From: CAUYXJ01 sp963577065
GTDB taxonomy: Bacteria > Chloroflexota > Dehalococcoidia > Tepidiformales > Tepidiformaceae
Assembly: GCA_963577065.1 (NCBI GenBank)
Contig: CAUYXJ010000008.1
Coordinates: 1-46,901, forward strand
Length of the DNA stretch: 46,901 nucleotides
Direction of reading: 5' to 3'
The notes under the pieces were generated by a model. The model was not told where the DNA came from and did not search any database. It saw only the letters and a program-made list of their open reading frames with translations. Every line of letters starts with the position of its first letter. The first letter of the stretch is position 1. Of the stretch, positions 46,517 through 46,901 are shown one piece after another. The translations under genes were made by a program, and so were the position numbers.

Positions 46517-46901
46517 ATGATGGGGCTGGGCATCGGTCAGCAACTGGTGCAGGCCCGCGAAGTGAGTGGCCGCACTTTGGAGGACGCCGAGCGCGACACC
46601 CGCATTTCACGGCGCTACCTCCAGGCTCTCGAAGATGAGCAGTTCGAGCTCATCCCGGCACCGGTGTATGCGCGCGGCTTCCTGCGCTCGTATTCTCAGT
46701 ACCTCGGCCTCGATCCGCAGGCGCTGATCGCGCGATTTCCCCGCGACGATCACCTCACCGATGCAGGGGCAGAACGTCCCAGCGCGGAGCGGCCGATCGG
46801 TGCCGTGTCCTCGCGACCCACCTGGGGAGGACCCCGCACCTCGCCCGCGGGAGATGAGTCGCACGAGCCGACCATCGGTGTCGATATCGGCGTGCCGGTT
46901 C
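46517..46901 (+). CDS. RodZ-like helix-turn-helix protein (N-terminal part)
   Basis: The frame is open from ATG ATG (46517/46520) to the end of the window, 128 codons. It begins GIGQQLVQAREVSGRTLEDA, then TRISRRYLQALEDEQFELIP and PVYARGFLRSYSQYLGLDP. This is the Xre-type helix-turn-helix of RodZ and related membrane-linked cytoskeletal proteins, in which the HTH binds MreB and not DNA. A low-complexity linker follows. The transmembrane and periplasmic parts lie beyond the window, so a plain regulator cannot be excluded. Confidence 0.82.
   Translation, partial: MMGLGIGQQLVQAREVSGRTLEDAERDTRISRRYLQALEDEQFELIPAPVYARGFLRSYSQYLGLDPQALIARFPRDDHLTDAGAERPSAERPIGAVSSRPTWGGPRTSPAGDESHEPTIGVDIGVPV

Overview
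The window is G+C-rich bacterial chromosome, densely packed with short housekeeping and metabolic operons on both strands. No phage, IS element, CRISPR array, tRNA or rRNA was recognised. The mix suggests a deep-branching Gram-positive-like or Chloroflexota-type bacterium: an LLM-class (F420-type) oxidoreductase, a tungsten/molybdenum aldehyde ferredoxin oxidoreductase, three DinB/YfiT-fold proteins, LutA plus a LutB-LutC fusion, GAAC-N4-GTTC and CIRCE-like operators, lipoproteins, and many genes that look leaderless. The assignment is inferred from gene content; no marker comparison was possible.

Layout. 1-4.9 kb: the tail of a membrane-anchored protein and a terminator, trehalose synthesis (otsA-otsB), a D-2-hydroxyacid dehydrogenase and a type 5 uracil-DNA glycosylase. 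4.9-8.7 kb: a heat-shock operon dnaJ-prmA-rsmE plus a membrane protein, behind a CIRCE-like operator, and a divergent DinB gene. 8.7-16 kb: an LLM oxidoreductase, an aldehyde ferredoxin oxidoreductase, two APH-fold kinases (the second frameshifted) and a sensor kinase/response regulator pair. 16-17.6 kb: a structured intergenic region and rplK-rplA. 17.6-19.3 kb: a Schlafen/AlbA-type regulator flanked by two near-identical palindromes. 19.3-24.3 kb: a probable selenoprotein of the carboxymuconolactone decarboxylase/AhpD family, translationally coupled to an AMP-forming acyl-CoA ligase, then a PIG-L deacetylase, a crotonase, a Nudix gene broken by a nonsense codon, and a methyltransferase-like protein. 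24.3-28.8 kb: DinB, heptamer minisatellites, an alpha/beta hydrolase, a MoaD/ThiS-type protein with an amidase, and a CDF metal exporter overlapping a His-rich thioredoxin-fold lipoprotein. 29.9-36.9 kb: tsaD, an SPFH protein, DUF454, a phosphodiesterase, an AlkB-like dioxygenase with a LexA-type box, DinB, and lutA with a lutB-lutC fusion. 37-46.9 kb: a site-2 protease with CBS domains, a 33-bp tandem repeat, a glycosidase-like lipoprotein divergent from a class B penicillin-binding protein, another lipoprotein with an apparent ACG start, a NIPSNAP-like protein, a dCTP deaminase, a secreted repeat protein, dapA, and the start of a RodZ-like gene.

Two kinds of translation start recur. One has a GGAGG-type Shine-Dalgarno. 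The other has a TANNNT -10 box ending 6-7 nt before the start codon and no Shine-Dalgarno, as expected for leaderless mRNA. The second pattern settled several GTG starts here.

The most notable observation is the in-frame TGA at 19478-19480. It falls where the CxxC motif of the AhpD/carboxymuconolactone decarboxylase family expects its second cysteine. The same frame continues for 128 codons, and a 7-bp hairpin has its GGC loop about 20 nt downstream, where bacterial SECIS elements lie. This reads as a CxxU selenoprotein.
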